DNA of 52,885 bases from an uncultured Collinsella sp. (GCA_900544865.1 UQXA01000010.1:1-52885); one strand, 5' to 3'. Positions 42,821 through 51,222 are shown, counted from the first letter of the stretch. Translations and numbers: made by a program. Notes: generated from the letters alone by a model not told the origin.

Positions 42821-44697
42821 CTGTCGCCACCCTCCTTGCGCGCAATGGTCACCGTCTTGTCCGTGGCTTTGACCAGGTACAGGTCGCCCGTCAGATGCGT
42901 AATCTCGCCACCCGTGACTGCGCCCGGCTCGCCATTGTTGGCACGGAACATGAGCCACGCCTCGTCGTGGAAATTACCCAGGCTGAGCGTCCAGGCATCT
43001 GCGTCTGCATCCACACTCACCGTCACGGACGAAAAGCGCTGGATGGCACCCGAGCAATCCGAACCGGTCTGGCGCCGCAGGTCGGGCGCAGACTTGGTAA
43101 GCCACTCCAGGTAGTCGGTCAGGCCGCCCTTGTAGACCTCCCAGCCCTCCTTAGCGCCGCGATCGGGATCCAGTAGGTCGTCCGGATGCATAAAGTGCGT
43201 GCTCACGTAGTGCATGTTGATCTCGGACACCGCGGCCAGACGCATATAGGAATCGTCGACCATGCCGCCCGAGACAATACGCGGCTGCTCCACAATGCCA
43301 TCGCTCGCCACGCCAAACTCCTGCACGTAGGGCAAGTCGGTGCCATCCTCAAAATACGTACTGGCGATGGTCTTAATGCGCGGAACGTCGGTGCCAATAA
43401 GCTGGCGCGCACGGGCCGAAAGGATATTCGACGGCGGCACGTAGACCGAGCCGCGCGCGTTGGGCAGCACCTCGTCCTGAAAGGCGATAAGCTCGTTGAG
43501 CGATGCGACAAGCGTTTCCTTGTTCTTCCACGTCTTGTAATCGTACAGCGTGCCGTAGTCGGTATCCCAGAGCGCCAGCGGCTGATGGTTGTAGCCGTGA
43601 AAGCCCAGCTCTCCGCCCATCTGTAGCAGCATACCGCCAAAGTAACGGAACTGCGTGGTATCGGCCTGGCGCGCGGGCTCGGTCTGGTTGACCGCGTCCT
43701 CGTAGTTTTCGATCATCACGCCGGTATAGCGAATGCCGTATTTTTGCGCGAGCTTTTGCAGATCGGGCCACCAGACCTTGGTGTAAAAATCCGCAATGGA
43801 AAGGCCGTAGTCACGCTTGATATAAGTACCATCGCCCGAGGGCACGGGGCTAGGAAAGTCGTCCAAATAGAACACGGCGCTGTTGATGACCGGATAGGCC
43901 GTGGCATCACCCAGCAAGCTTATGGCCGAAGCATAGAACCCACGCATGACCTTGTCGTAGATACCAATGTTGCACACCACGGTGTGACCACCGCCGCAAT
44001 CGTTAGACCAAATGAGCGGCGTGCCCGCGTCACCGGTCTTTGCCCATACGTGCGCCGTTTCGCGCAATGAAACCGAAAGCGAAGAATCGAAGGGATCCGA
44101 GAACTCGTAGCGCTCTCCTCCGCCCAACATAAAGTCCTCGCTCGGAACGATACTTTCGGCTGTCGCATAGTCATATCCGGCCGATTCGATCCCAAGGTTG
44201 GAAGCAATAGCCTGCAAGTAGTTCGAGTTATCTGGCGTCATGCCCAGCATGAGCGAGCCGCCCGCACTCACCCAACTCATCAGATCGGTCAGATGCGTAC
44301 CCAGTCCATCAAGCGAGGGCATAAGCACAATCACGCGATCAAACGACGTGAGCGATGGGATCGCGTCCGCACCGTCGGTGGCAATATCAACATCGCGATG
44401 GGCGATCTTCATGTCCAGCAAAATCTGGTCGAACTGATCTTTAACGTCGTCGACGCCATCTTGATCCGAGTCGGTAATGACCAGGCACGTGGGCTTTTGG
44501 CCAAAGATTGCCGAGCTTGCAGGCGTAGCGTCGGTGGCGGCGAGCATGCCCAGCTTGTGCTGTCCAGAGCTGTACTGCACGCCGGCGCGTTCGATCAGCA
44601 GCACGGCGGCCATGGCAATAAAGACCGCCCACACCACGAGGAGTCCCATCCAACGAAAGCGGCCTGCACGGTCGCGGATATGTTGCGCCACGCTCAT
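42817..44697 (-). CDS. DUF2194 protein, PelA-type deacetylase candidate
   Basis: The 626-residue protein has one N-terminal membrane segment (WMGLLVVWAVFIAMAAVLLI), then a long extracytoplasmic part. A Rossmann-like flavodoxin/GATase-type domain (about 60-210) is followed by a polysaccharide-deacetylase-like barrel with FYLDDFPSP, GFHGYNHQP and STHFMHPDD, which can supply the Asp and His metal ligands. It occupies the place of pelA in this cluster but lacks the PelA hydrolase domain, as in Gram-positive pel loci. ATG 44697 has GGAGGAGG upstream and overlaps pelE by 4 nt. Deacetylase activity is inferred. Confidence 0.85.
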   Translation of the reverse strand: MSVAQHIRDRAGRFRWMGLLVVWAVFIAMAAVLLIERAGVQYSSGQHKLGMLAATDATPASSAIFGQKPTCLVITDSDQDGVDDVKDQFDQILLDMKIAHRDVDIATDGADAIPSLTSFDRVIVLMPSLDGLGTHLTDLMSWVSAGGSLMLGMTPDNSNYLQAIASNLGIESAGYDYATAESIVPSEDFMLGGGERYEFSDPFDSSLSVSLRETAHVWAKTGDAGTPLIWSNDCGGGHTVVCNIGIYDKVMRGFYASAISLLGDATAYPVINSAVFYLDDFPSPVPSGDGTYIKRDYGLSIADFYTKVWWPDLQKLAQKYGIRYTGVMIENYEDAVNQTEPARQADTTQFRYFGGMLLQMGGELGFHGYNHQPLALWDTDYGTLYDYKTWKNKETLVASLNELIAFQDEVLPNARGSVYVPPSNILSARARQLIGTDVPRIKTIASTYFEDGTDLPYVQEFGVASDGIVEQPRIVSGGMVDDSYMRLAAVSEINMHYVSTHFMHPDDLLDPDRGAKEGWEVYKGGLTDYLEWLTKSAPDLRRQTGSDCSGAIQRFSSVTVSVDADADAWTLSLGNFHDEAWLMFRANNGEPGAVTGGEITHLTGDLYLVKATDKTVTIARKEGGDR

Positions 44698-45599
44698 CTG
44701 GCCTCCTCCCCGTCGCGCCAAAACGCCAACTTTTTGCGGTTGTCGGCGCTCAAATACACATGTTGCTTGTCAATCGCATCAATCACACGGTGGACCTCGT
44801 CACCGTCGCGGCGCATCACGGCCAGCCGCAGGCAAAGCATCCAAACCTCCTGCTCCTCGGGCACGTCGAGCACCAGCTGGTCGGTCACGGCCTGCGCCTC
44901 GTCGATCTGTCCGACATCGGCCAGCGCTGTCGCGTATCGAATGCGCAGCTCAAAAGTGTCTTCGCGCTCGCAGCGACGCGCAAGCAGGCGCGCGTACTGT
45001 TGGCGCTGAATCTGAGCAACGCGCCCCTCAGCCAAGCCCGAGCCCAAGTATTCACCAAGAAAATCGCAGTATTCGTTGAGGTTTTGCGCGCTCGAGTCCG
45101 TCTTAAAGGCACGCTCCAGCTGCTGCAGTTTAAGGTCGGACTCCTTGGAGATCTGCGCCACCGCCGTCGCGGCATAGTACGCCACCTCAACGTCGTCGTT
45201 AAGCTTAGCCGCCTGCAGCTGCGCCAGGTACGCGTCGGGCTCCTCGGTGAGCATGGAGAGCATTAGGCGGCGCCGGTATGCCGGGTCGTTGACGATGAGC
45301 GCCTCCTCGAGCGGGACCACGCTTACATCGGTGTCACGGTCGTGCACCAGGATGCTGCGATGCAGGTCGTCGTTGAAGCGCAGCGACTCCAGCGCAGACT
45401 CTTTCAGCCCCTCGCCAAACACCGCGCTGCGGACCGATAGCAGAACCACCAGCAACGGGCCCCACAGCGGCACCAACACTATCACAGCCAGCATGTGCCC
45501 GCGCACCGGCAGCAGGCCCAACTTCATGAGCGTCCACAGCATCAGGCAAACCAGCGCATGAATCAGCAGCAAGACGGCAGCAACGACAAGCGAGATCAA
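44694..45599 (-). CDS. pelE: PelE-like membrane protein with helical repeats
   Basis: The 301-residue protein starts with two membrane segments (ISLVVAAVLLLIHALVCLML and LAVIVLVPLWGPLLVVLLSV), then a soluble helical-repeat region (about 110-290) of TPR type. This is the PelE layout, and it lies between pelD and the deacetylase gene as expected. I chose TTG 45599 because GAGGGGGGGG precedes it and no ATG or GTG lies before the first membrane segment in frame. The open frame upstream overlaps pelD in another frame. If the G run is misread by one, the pelD stop would overlap this TTG as TTGA. Confidence 0.82.
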   Translation of the reverse strand: MISLVVAAVLLLIHALVCLMLWTLMKLGLLPVRGHMLAVIVLVPLWGPLLVVLLSVRSAVFGEGLKESALESLRFNDDLHRSILVHDRDTDVSVVPLEEALIVNDPAYRRRLMLSMLTEEPDAYLAQLQAAKLNDDVEVAYYAATAVAQISKESDLKLQQLERAFKTDSSAQNLNEYCDFLGEYLGSGLAEGRVAQIQRQQYARLLARRCEREDTFELRIRYATALADVGQIDEAQAVTDQLVLDVPEEQEVWMLCLRLAVMRRDGDEVHRVIDAIDKQHVYLSADNRKKLAFWRDGEEAR

Positions 45600-47736
45600 G
45601 CGGCACCCCCCCCTCACCGTCACCGGTGTAAGAGATGTGCTGCAGCAGCGCCACGATGTCCTCGCCGTCGACGGGCTCCACCGCAATCTGCTTTACGCTC
45701 AGGCGCTCGCGGATAATGGGCAGATCGCACGCCTTTGCCTGGCGCATAAGGAGGTAGAGCACGTCGCCGTCGACCAAACCCGCCGCGTCGCTCTCGCGGA
45801 TTGCTGACCCAATTGCGCCCACCAGCTCGCCGACAGGCTCCATGCCCGGTACCACGCGCAGGAGCAAAAAACTCCCCATCTTCCTATCTGCCAGCGCCTG
45901 CTCCGCCGCGAGCTCTTGGCCAAAGGCAGCCTGCTTGAGCACGCAAGTGCCGTCAACGCAGCGTTTATCCTGCGCCACCGCCTTATAGTCAAAGGCACGG
46001 CCCAGCGCGCTTTCGACCAGCCCGCACAAGATGCGGAACAGGTTTTGATAATAGAGGGTCATTTGGTTTTCGGCCGCACTACGCACAAAGATCAACAGGG
46101 CGGGTGCCCCGTCGCGCTCGATCGTGTATCCAAACATGGGAAGCCCCGGCGTCAGCTCGCGGTTCACCCACAGGTTCGAACGACCCCCGTCGCCCAAAAG
46201 AGGTGCAAGCTGCTCGAGCGTGAGCGAGCGTGCGGCATCTTCGGCAATCGCGGGACTTGCTGCCACCAGGCGTGCAAATGCCCCGCCCGAAACATGGTAG
46301 ATCGCCACCGAATCGTTCTCGAGGATCTCGCCCAGAAGCTCGCAGCACTTGCGATAGATGTCGCGAGGGTTGAGCACATCGAGCTCCTGCGTCACGGCAA
46401 AGATCTTGCCAAAGCTGTCGTGGCGACCCACGATCTGGCGCCTGTACGCGCGCTTGTCCTCGATCGCGTCGTGGTAGAGCTGCGTAAGGAACGTATTGCG
46501 GTTGCGCACGAGCTCGTTTTGATCGCGCTCCGCCCTAATGGCTTCGCTGTTGCGCAGCTGCACATAGCCGCACACGGCACCCACCACAAAGTACGCAATA
46601 AACGGCAGCCAGTTGGACGGCTCGTAGAACAGGCCCCGGAAGGTATAGCCGTACTGAGTAAAGTAACTCGCAGCCAAACCCACCGATGCCAGCAGCGCCG
46701 CAACTAGGCCAAAGTCCAAGCCATACAGCGTGCCGATCAGCACCACGTAGAGCAGGCGATAATCGAGCACGTTGAGCTGGGCCGATTGTGAGAACAGATG
46801 CTCCAGCACCTCGAACAGAACCCAGGCAACGCCCGTCTCCAGGCATTTGATGGGCAGCGAGCGCATCTGGATGCGGTCGATGGCGGCACGCAAGGGGTTG
46901 ACCTTCTTTGCGCGGCCTGCATCCCAACGCGCTTGAATGGTCGAAAGATCGCGCAGCAGGTCGTACCGCTGAAACCAACCATAACGCACGCGAACGACGT
47001 CGCTGACGGGCAGGGCGTAGCCGGCAGAATCGCCATAGGCAACTGAAAGCCCTGGGAACAGCGCCTTGAGGGCCTCACCCATATCACCTGACGCGTGATG
47101 AAAGGTATCGGCAACGTCGAGCGTCTCAAAGGAGGCATCCCAGCTGTCGAAGATACGGCGTACCAGCACCGCAAGCTCCTCGGCACACAGCAGGGGAAAC
47201 GCCGCATCCTGCGCGCCCTGCAGAGCGACCGATCCGGTTGAGCACGCGTCGAACAGCGGCACCAAAAACGGGTCCTCCAGCGCGGCAGACGCGGTATACA
47301 GGAACGGCACGCGCAGGATCTTGGTTTGAACGCCCTCGCGAGCAGCGTAGTAGCGGCACAGGTCGTTGGATGCGCGGGCGATAATTCCCTTGCCCGTTCG
47401 CCCCGCGGCATCGGCGGCACCCTCGGCACCCGCGGGCCCCGCTACATACAGCAGTTGGACCCGGCGACCCGCGCACGCACGAAAGACCGAGCGCAACAGC
47501 TCGATATCGCCCACGGTATCGGTATGCGGGGTAAGGTAATTGGATAGGTAGACCATGCGGTCGAACTCGTAGGCCTGATCCAGGTGTTGCAGAAGCTCTT
47601 TCCACGAGGAATGGGGCGACGACTCGTCGCGGCGCGTGTCCTGCGCGGCTACGACCTGCACATGGTCCCCGGGAAACGCCTTGGCACAAAAGTCATCGTC
47701 AACATATGCGGTGTTGCCAACAACCAGCACCTCCAT
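45334..47736 (-). CDS. pelD: PelD c-di-GMP receptor with N-terminal SDR domain (C-terminus out of frame)
   Basis: PelD binds c-di-GMP and switches on Pel polymer synthesis. From ATG 47736 an NAD-binding epimerase-like domain (about 1-250, start MEVLVVGNTAYVDDDF) is followed by membrane segments (about 310-390). A GAF domain and a degenerate GGDEF domain then follow. At about 647-650 RESD is the RxxD inhibitory site, 5 residues before DGDVL, which replaces GGDEF. Homology stops near residue 708 at a run of eight G (45606-45613). After it the frame reads antisense-like junk through pelE to 45334. One extra G would end PelD at 45596 after 713 residues. Confidence 0.88.
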   Translation of the reverse strand: MEVLVVGNTAYVDDDFCAKAFPGDHVQVVAAQDTRRDESSPHSSWKELLQHLDQAYEFDRMVYLSNYLTPHTDTVGDIELLRSVFRACAGRRVQLLYVAGPAGAEGAADAAGRTGKGIIARASNDLCRYYAAREGVQTKILRVPFLYTASAALEDPFLVPLFDACSTGSVALQGAQDAAFPLLCAEELAVLVRRIFDSWDASFETLDVADTFHHASGDMGEALKALFPGLSVAYGDSAGYALPVSDVVRVRYGWFQRYDLLRDLSTIQARWDAGRAKKVNPLRAAIDRIQMRSLPIKCLETGVAWVLFEVLEHLFSQSAQLNVLDYRLLYVVLIGTLYGLDFGLVAALLASVGLAASYFTQYGYTFRGLFYEPSNWLPFIAYFVVGAVCGYVQLRNSEAIRAERDQNELVRNRNTFLTQLYHDAIEDKRAYRRQIVGRHDSFGKIFAVTQELDVLNPRDIYRKCCELLGEILENDSVAIYHVSGGAFARLVAASPAIAEDAARSLTLEQLAPLLGDGGRSNLWVNRELTPGLPMFGYTIERDGAPALLIFVRSAAENQMTLYYQNLFRILCGLVESALGRAFDYKAVAQDKRCVDGTCVLKQAAFGQELAAEQALADRKMGSFLLLRVVPGMEPVGELVGAIGSAIRESDAAGLVDGDVLYLLMRQAKACDLPIIRERLSVKQIAVEPVDGEDIVALLQHISYTGDGEGGVPLDLACRCCRLAADSCAGLPDAVDAHEVGPAAGARAHAGCDSVGAAVGPVAGGSAIGPQRGVWRGAERVCAGVAALQRRPASQHPGARP
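45606..45613 (-). repeat. Homopolymer G8 at the pelD/pelE junction
   Basis: On the minus strand GA-GGGGGGGG-TGCCGCTTGA spans the end of pelD. With 9 G pelD stops at TGA overlapping the pelE TTG. With 8 G, as here, pelD gains a 92-residue wrong-frame tail. With 7 G pelD and pelE fuse in frame. Such a tract is prone both to slipped-strand mispairing in cells and to sequencing error. Confidence 0.9.
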
Positions 47737-48080
47737 GGCGCACCCCTCCCCTAAAATCCACATTTGTCATAGTCAAACATGCGTATTGTACGCTGTCAAC
47801 GCGAGCTGGAGCGCCTTTAAGGCTGTTTTAAGAACTTTTTTAAAGGATGTGGGAACAACGAGAGTGCTAAATGAGCGCCCAATCGGGGGTGCGGTGAAAA
47901 ACCGAGATCTGTCAAACAGGCCCCTGTTTTGAGCATCCGCGACCTGCAGTTTTGTTGGCAAAAATCGGTGTGCGCTCGGCGAGTTTCGATTTTCCCCGCA
48001 CTTCTCCTACGCACCGGACTCGCAATAGCGCAGTACAATCCGCCAATCGCACTAACCGGAAAGCCAATCCAGCGACTCGC
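47737..48080. other. Intergenic region upstream of the Pel operon
   Basis: This 344-nt gap has no credible gene. It should hold the Pel operon promoter: on minus a TTGACA (47799-47794) lies 58 nt before the start codon, but no good -10 follows at the right distance, so an activator may be needed. Small inverted repeats occur at 47912-47930 (TCAAACAGG/CCTGTTTTGA) and 47961-47993 (AAAATCG/CGATTTT); the latter may end the rloB-like transcript. Confidence 0.5.
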
Positions 48081-48749
48081 CTAGCCAACCAGATACGGCC
48101 CGATTACATCGAAAATTTCGCCCACCTTAGTTGCAGGGTTTTGCGCAGATGGCTTAATGTTACCCAGTTCCCTATGGTACGCGACGAGGCGCCCAGCACG
48201 CTGCAATGCTTCGCCTCGCCTATCATCCACTGCCCCAAACATCCCGTCCAGGTTCTTGCGGTACTCGATGCCCAAGTTCTTCGACATCTCCTGCGCGAGG
48301 GCATGCTGGCAGTCGGACGCGAACATATGCGCGGTCGTGTAGCGAAAGTGCAAAAGCGGCCACAGCTCGAAGCAGGGGTTCGACCACAACGCATGGAAGG
48401 TCCTCGAACCATCGGAGAGCTCGTCACATTTGCGCTTCATCGCATCAAAGTCGGACGCAGGAAAGTCATCCTTGTCATACACGAGCCACACGTGATCGAA
48501 CGTCTCGGGCGCATAGCGGCAGTGTTCGACGGCGAAGTCAAGCAGGTCAAGCGTGTGTTTGCCGGTCCCCTTAACGACAATGGCAACCTTACGCTCGTTC
48601 GCCGCGCCCAACGCCGCACGCACACCCTCAAAGTAGCGAGGCTCGGTCTCCTTACCCTCGCTCACTACAAGATGACGCGTCATCTGAACCATGCGCGAGC
48701 GGCCCTCTCGCTTGCCGCTACGCCAACCCTTCGACTTCTTCGCCACCAT
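48081..48749 (-). CDS. RloB-like protein (Toprim-like, abortive-infection partner)
   Basis: The 222-residue protein has a basic N terminus and then the RloB pattern: VVSEGKETEPRYFEG (about 29-42) with an acidic residue, VWLVYDKDDF with clustered Asp, and SNPCFELW. These resemble the metal-binding acids of Toprim nucleases. ATG 48749 is 1 nt after the stop of the ATPase gene, with GAGGAG upstream, so the pair is translationally coupled. RloA/RloB pairs, and related AbiL- and PARIS-like systems, are linked to phage defence. Nuclease activity here is inferred. Confidence 0.85.
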   Translation of the reverse strand: MVAKKSKGWRSGKREGRSRMVQMTRHLVVSEGKETEPRYFEGVRAALGAANERKVAIVVKGTGKHTLDLLDFAVEHCRYAPETFDHVWLVYDKDDFPASDFDAMKRKCDELSDGSRTFHALWSNPCFELWPLLHFRYTTAHMFASDCQHALAQEMSKNLGIEYRKNLDGMFGAVDDRRGEALQRAGRLVAYHRELGNIKPSAQNPATKVGEIFDVIGPYLVG

Positions 48750-48750
48750 G

Positions 48751-49968
48751 TTAATCCCACTCCTCGATGCGGGTGAGATATGGATCGGCGCCGTAGCGAC
48801 CGGACAGGTATTGCTTGTCGAAAGCCGCGTTCTTGCTTACCAGATTACCGTTTGCCTCGTGGATGTCGGCGAGAGACCACAGTTGGCTCGCCTCCCCCTC
48901 GCCGCGCGCAGCGAACCATATCTCGTCACGGCGGAACACATCGTTTCGCATGGTTGACACATCCTGGGACGAGAAGATGAGCTGCGCGCCACTCTTGTTG
49001 ACCTCAGGATCCTTAAACAGCAGAATCACATAGCGAAGAAGCTTCGGGTGCAGTTTGGCGTCGAGCTCGTCTACCACAACGGTGCCACCACGCTCAAGCG
49101 CTGTCATCAGATACGCAGCCAACCCCATGAGCTTCTGGGTTCCGGCAGATTCCTCGGATAAACGCAGCTCGTACGACTTGCCGCCCACCTCGTGCCTCAC
49201 GAAGACGCGCTGGCCGCGCCATTCCGGCGCCCTCTCCACTCTGAAGCCATCGATACGCACATCAACGGCGCGCAGAAAACGCGTGACCTCGGGCGAATCA
49301 TCCTCGTTAAGCAACTGTTCGAGCATCCGCTCCAGATAGGAACTGTTATAGTTCAGAAACACTGCGTTGAGAAACCAGCTGGCCGCCTCCTTGACCACCG
49401 GCACATCAAAGTTGATGCAAAGGAACGATAGGTACGGCAGACTAGGGTTGAACTTCGCTGCCGTCACAAGCTTGCGCAGCGTGGGACCGAGCGAAACCTC
49501 TGCACCCTCGCGCTCGAACAGCATCGCCGTACGCGACGCTCCCAATTTACGCCGCCACAGCCCTTCGGACACGATCTCATCGGCGTGTACGGACAAGGCA
49601 TAGCGGTACTCGTGGTCGCCAGCGCGGTAGTAGAGCTCGAACTCAGTGGGCTCGGCAGCAGACACGTCATCGAACCCGAACGCAGAACAACGGGGTATCG
49701 ATGGACGATCACCCTCTGGTGCATCAGCGCTGGCGGACAGTAATCTGACCGGTCTGGCCACCGCCGAACGAACGTAGTCGAGAGCCTCAAGCAGGTTAGA
49801 CTTGCCGCCGGCGTTGGGTCCGTACACCGCGGCCACCGGGAGAAAGCCCTGCCCATCAGGGCACGCTATGAGAGAGCGCTCGAACTCCTTCATCGGCGTC
49901 GCCTGCATAGAAAGCTCCGCCTCGTCGCGATAGGACCGATAGTTCTTAAAGGTGAACTGGCAAAGCAT
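48751..49968 (-). CDS. RloA-like AAA ATPase (AAA_15/AAA_21)
   Basis: The 405-residue ATPase of the OLD/ABC-like type has Walker A GPNAGGKS at 50-57, a signature-like SEESAGTQKLMGLA and Walker B TVVVDELDAKLHP. A switch segment LIFSSQDVSTMRND follows, where Gln-Asp stands in place of the usual His. There is no fused nuclease, so the following RloB protein likely supplies the effector. MLCQFTF at 49968 is the probable start; an ATG and a TTG lie just upstream. A promoter (TTGATT-16-TATAAT) lies about 55 nt before it, so the pair is its own transcription unit. Confidence 0.85.
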   Translation of the reverse strand: MLCQFTFKNYRSYRDEAELSMQATPMKEFERSLIACPDGQGFLPVAAVYGPNAGGKSNLLEALDYVRSAVARPVRLLSASADAPEGDRPSIPRCSAFGFDDVSAAEPTEFELYYRAGDHEYRYALSVHADEIVSEGLWRRKLGASRTAMLFEREGAEVSLGPTLRKLVTAAKFNPSLPYLSFLCINFDVPVVKEAASWFLNAVFLNYNSSYLERMLEQLLNEDDSPEVTRFLRAVDVRIDGFRVERAPEWRGQRVFVRHEVGGKSYELRLSEESAGTQKLMGLAAYLMTALERGGTVVVDELDAKLHPKLLRYVILLFKDPEVNKSGAQLIFSSQDVSTMRNDVFRRDEIWFAARGEGEASQLWSLADIHEANGNLVSKNAAFDKQYLSGRYGADPYLTRIEEWD

Positions 49969-50022
49969 GGTGCTCAACATTCCTTTCATTGTTTTGAAAA
50001 GATATATCAGAGTTTTTCTTTG

Positions 50023-50050
50023 ATTATAGACTTTATGTAGGCTAAATCAA
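50023..50050 (-). promoter_or_regulatory. Sigma-70 promoter of the RloA/RloB-like pair
   Basis: On minus TTGATT (50050-50045), 16 bp, then the consensus TATAAT (50028-50023). The region is AT-rich compared with the core genes. The expected start is near 50016, about 48 nt before the ATPase start codon. Confidence 0.75.
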
Positions 50051-50160
50051 GTGCTTGCTACACCAATGACAGCAGGCGCAAGGTGCAAACCGCCCATACT
50101 CGACCGTTCCCTTGCCGGAATGGCGTTTAGCTAGCACGTCACGCATTACATGCATGAAAA

Positions 50161-50213
50161 AAGGGCGACACTCTCTTACAGAAAGCGTCACCCTTAAAGC
50201 TCCCAAAGAGCTT
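50161..50213 (-). terminator. Terminator after the MBL-fold gene, with a second small hairpin
   Basis: In minus-strand RNA AAGGGTGACGCT pairs with AGTGTCGCCCTT (50161-50195) and runs into TTTTTT. AAGCTC/GAGCTT (50197-50213) forms a small hairpin just before it. Together they close the two-gene AT-rich operon. Confidence 0.85.
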
Positions 50214-50263
50214 TTGTATATCAGGACGACATTCTACGTTATCTCAAGGAGACTGAAGGTCGT

Positions 50264-50302
50264 ATCATGGCCTGTAAGGTAAACGCACAGACAGGCCATG
50301 AT
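50264..50302. repeat. 12-bp perfect inverted repeat
   Basis: ATCATGGCCTGT (50264-50275) and ACAGGCCATGAT (50291-50302) surround a 15-nt loop. It lies 21 nt after the MBL-fold gene stop and before the terminator. No T run. It could be an operator, a recombination site or a 3' mRNA structure. Confidence 0.6.
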
Positions 50303-50322
50303 TGAACGAGGCAACAGCAGGA

Positions 50323-51222
50323 CTAGCGATCACCGCAATCAAAAGAGCCCAAATAATACAGCGAACCCTTCACAACCGAAGCATTAGGGTCTCGGTCTAA
50401 GAAATTGACGCTGTAAGAAGGAGAACCAACGTAAACGTGAGTCTTACCGGCCTCGCAACAGAACAAAATATCGCCAGCGCTGTTCTGTGTCAGAGTGTTG
50501 TAATTCGAGTAATACTCAAGCTCGTCTGACGGAGCTTTTCCCACAACGATCAACCGAGGATCCAGCTTATCCAGCCATGTCTTAGGAACGCGACCGGACT
50601 TCCGACCATGATGCGGCGCAAAAAGAATATCCACAGGCGAAAGCTCAATGTCGTCTTCAATCGCCACCATGTAGTCATTCTCCATGTCACCAAGCCAAAG
50701 CGCACGGACCCCTTCCTCAAGAGAGTAGACAATCGCAGGACTAATATTATTGGGTTTATCAGAGCTTTCGGCATCCCGCAAAGCATCCTGGAAGGTCTCA
50801 TTATTCACATCGGGCCAGAGGACGCTAATCCCAGCAGAGCCGCGCTCACCATCAGAAACGTTCATCCATTTACGATTACACCCCTTGTATATTTTGTAAG
50901 CGCACGACGACCCCTTCAGATCTTTATACTTTTTGAAACTCTCAGTCTCCGTGGACTTAGAGACATTATTGTCAACGCAATAGAAATTCTTGATAAGCCC
51001 GAGCTCATCAAGATACTCAATACCCTGGATATGATCTTGGTCCGGATGCGTACTGATAAAACGAACGACGCCCTTTTTCCCTGCAAGGTTTTTGACCTCA
51101 TCAAGGATTTCCGACTTACGCTCATCGGTAATATTACAGTCAATCATGCTGAAGTTATCAGTATTGTGATTGATATAAAACATGTCGCCGTTATCAACGG
51201 ACAGAGACTTAATCTCGCTCAT
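50323..51222 (-). CDS. Metallo-beta-lactamase-fold hydrolase of an accessory pair
   Basis: The 299-residue protein has the metal motif HPDQDH (59-64, an HxDxDH form) and a later APHHGRKSG. It resembles the hydrolase half of ComEC/Rec2 and stand-alone relatives that cut nucleic acids or phosphodiesters. There is no signal peptide. The base composition is clearly AT-richer than the neighbours, with codons such as AAA and ATA more frequent, suggesting transfer. ATG 51222 overlaps the membrane-protein gene by 14 nt. The pair could be a defence or toxin-type module, but no named system is recognised. Confidence 0.8.
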   Translation of the reverse strand: MSEIKSLSVDNGDMFYINHNTDNFSMIDCNITDERKSEILDEVKNLAGKKGVVRFISTHPDQDHIQGIEYLDELGLIKNFYCVDNNVSKSTETESFKKYKDLKGSSCAYKIYKGCNRKWMNVSDGERGSAGISVLWPDVNNETFQDALRDAESSDKPNNISPAIVYSLEEGVRALWLGDMENDYMVAIEDDIELSPVDILFAPHHGRKSGRVPKTWLDKLDPRLIVVGKAPSDELEYYSNYNTLTQNSAGDILFCCEAGKTHVYVGSPSYSVNFLDRDPNASVVKGSLYYLGSFDCGDR

